Source of the DNA: a bacterium (Candidatus Torokbacteria) CG_4_10_14_0_2_um_filter_35_8
GTDB lineage: Bacteria > Patescibacteriota > GCA-2792135
Direction of reading: 5' to 3'
DNA: 5,357 nucleotides
Assembly (NCBI GenBank): GCA_002792135.1
Contig: PFNU01000123.1
Span: forward strand, 1-5,357
The notes beneath the pieces are model-generated. The model did not search any database, was not told the origin of the DNA, and saw nothing but the letters and a program-made list of their open reading frames with translations. Below are positions 4,866-5,357 of the stretch, piece by piece; within the stretch, counting starts at the first letter, position 1; every line of letters begins with the position of its first letter. Made by a program: the position numbers and the translations under genes.

Positions 4866-5357
4866 ATGTCCTCGAACTTCGTCCATCTCCACAACCATAC
4901 TCAATTTTCTCTTCTAGATGGTCTATCTAAAATTCCAGAGCTTGCTGAAAAAGCAGCTGAATACAAAATGCCGGCAGTAGCTATTACAGACCATGGGGCT
5001 ATGTATGGCGTAGTGGAGTTTTTTAAAGTAATGAAAGAAGCTGGAATAAAACCCATTATCGGAGAAGAATTCTATGTCGCACCAAGAAGTAGGTATAAAA
5101 AACAGCCAAAGATTGATGAGAGAGTAAAGCATTTGGTACTCCTTGCAAAAAACGAAGAAGGTTATAAAAACCTAGTAAAATTAACCACAAAAGCTCATTT
5201 GGAAGGATTTTACTACAAACCAAGAATTGATTATAAACTGCTTAAGAAACATTCTTCTGGTCTTATTGCACTTTCCGCATGCCTTAAAGGAGCAATTCCC
5301 TCTGCAGCTATTTATGATAACAAAAAAAAAGCAGAAAAATTGGTTAAAAAGCATATC
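4866..5357 (+). CDS. dnaE: Partial DNA polymerase III alpha subunit (N-terminal PHP domain, 164 codons)
   Basis: The frame is open from ATG 4866 to the right edge, giving roughly the first 15% of a protein normally 1000-1200 residues long. DnaE is the catalytic subunit of the replicative polymerase. The visible part is the PHP domain: VHLHNHTQFSLLDG (6-19) with H7 and H9, AITDHGAMYG (39-48) with D42 and H43, GEEFYVAP (66-73) with E67, VKHLVLLAKN (87-96) with H89, and LSACLKG (136-142). The HxH and TDHG residues are intact, unlike in E. coli DnaE where they have decayed, so the PHP domain may bind metal and proofread. An in-frame TGA lies four codons upstream (4854-4856), which fixes this ATG as the first possible start. 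No strong Shine-Dalgarno is present; a GGCGG lies about 19 nt upstream, too far and in a hairpin. Confidence 0.95.
   Translation, partial: MSSNFVHLHNHTQFSLLDGLSKIPELAEKAAEYKMPAVAITDHGAMYGVVEFFKVMKEAGIKPIIGEEFYVAPRSRYKKQPKIDERVKHLVLLAKNEEGYKNLVKLTTKAHLEGFYYKPRIDYKLLKKHSSGLIALSACLKGAIPSAAIYDNKKKAEKLVKKHI

Noticed and set aside
4923..5132. Minus-strand reading frame of 69 codons
   Set aside because: It is antisense to the PHP domain of dnaE, whose motifs are unmistakable.

Overview
The window looks like a piece of a Candidate Phyla Radiation (Patescibacteria, probably Parcubacteria-like) genome. This is inferred from the gene types and texture, not from a marker gene. The signs are a large cell-surface protein with an N-terminal MerR/excisionase-type helix-turn-helix followed by one membrane segment, AT-rich coding sequence, no clear Shine-Dalgarno sequences, and intergenic gaps full of degenerate heptamer repeats.

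Layout. Positions 1-1564 (minus strand, running off the left edge) hold the first 521 codons of the helix-turn-helix/transmembrane/surface protein. Positions 1565-1768 are a dense regulatory gap: two perfect DnaA-box 9-mers, two face-to-face sigma70-type promoters, and a 10-bp perfect inverted repeat. Read on the plus strand, that repeat becomes a compact rod-shaped RNA of about 75 nt with complementary ends and a U-tract, a good candidate for an undescribed small RNA. Positions 1769-3621 (minus strand) are a two-gene operon: a membrane-anchored protein with two duplicated beta-sandwich-like repeats, then rodA, whose start overlaps the upstream stop by one base. Positions 3622-3970 are a divergent gap with repeats and a probable promoter. 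Positions 3971-4591 (plus) encode an unrecognised protein with a helical soluble domain and C-terminal membrane segments. Positions 4592-4865 are another repeat-filled gap. Positions 4866-5357 (plus, running off the right edge) are the first 164 codons of dnaE, the DNA polymerase III alpha subunit.

How the genes relate. RodA polymerises peptidoglycan glycan strands, and its operon partner probably sits on the outer face of the same membrane. The leftmost gene probably displays a long fibre-like protein outside the cell while keeping a DNA-binding domain inside. dnaE is replicative and not obviously linked to its neighbours. The most unusual part is the 204-bp gap at 1565-1768, where a small RNA unit and the leader of the surface-protein gene appear to overlap in antisense.
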